A DNA stretch of 17,479 bases from Nephromyces sp. MM_2019 (Eukaryota > Apicomplexa > Aconoidasida > Nephromycida), in contig JADHZB010000091.1 of assembly GCA_015657535.1 (NCBI GenBank), positions 1-17,479 of the forward strand. Direction: 5' to 3'. The notes below the pieces were generated by a model. It had not been told where the DNA came from, searched no databases, and saw only the letters and a program-made list of their open reading frames with translations. Within the stretch, counting starts at the first letter, position 1; each line of letters begins with the position of its first letter. A program made the translations under genes and the position numbers. Shown here piece after piece: positions 17,265 through 17,479 of this stretch.

Positions 17265-17479
17265 CTACATTTTCTTCTTCCCTACTCTACTTGGAAGCAC
17301 AAAAGCGTCTTTCCCTTCTCCTCGCACTTTGTGTGTGTTGCTCTTTATTTTGGCTATGCCGATGATTCTTGAAGTTGCCTTAGTTGAACCGTCAACTTCC
17401 CTTTGCAGACGAACATACTTATGCTACCATCAACTTTTGCCTAAAATACGCCGCGCTTTACCACCAGACAAATTGCATG

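Overview
The window reads as nuclear DNA of an intron-rich eukaryote. I favour an alveolate, most likely an apicomplexan relative, at low confidence. The grounds are a secreted, single-pass adhesin combining H-type-lectin-like and thrombospondin-type-1-like modules, very short introns of 24-50 nt mixed with introns of several hundred nt, and introns full of (TG)n/(CA)n repeats. I see no bacterial operon, mobile element or CRISPR array. Coding exons are short, so most long open frames are low-complexity CA/TG translations or antisense shadows. Genes were rebuilt from splice signals, phase agreement and peptide plausibility, without transcript data.

Layout, left to right. (1) 1-264, + strand: the 3' end of a Ser/Pro-rich protein with an Arg/Gly/Tyr tail. 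(2) 265-1322: convergent intergenic. (3) 1323-about 3602, - strand: a helical orphan protein cut by many small introns. (4) 3919-12723, - strand: the main gene, 15 proposed exons and 604 codons, encoding a signal peptide, lectin-like modules, a TSP1-like module, a second Cys-rich stretch, a transmembrane helix and a short basic tail. (5) 12724-13255: a candidate divergent promoter. (6) 13256-13773, + strand: a compact orphan gene of three exons, with a possible extra 3' exon at 13870-13959. (7) 13960-15248: convergent intergenic with a CA minisatellite, an AT-rich block and a GCTAGC-type tandem repeat. (8) 15249-16300 and probably to 17264 or beyond, - strand: a gene split by mini-introns whose last exon resembles a BRCT domain.

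The genes show no shared pathway. The main biological interest is the adhesin and the split gene architecture: mini-introns with weak 3' sites beside long introns that are UG-rich in the transcript just after the 5' splice site. The adhesin phases close exactly from ATG to stop (1,815 nt), which is the best support for the model. The weakest part is its set of small exons between 4222 and 4550.
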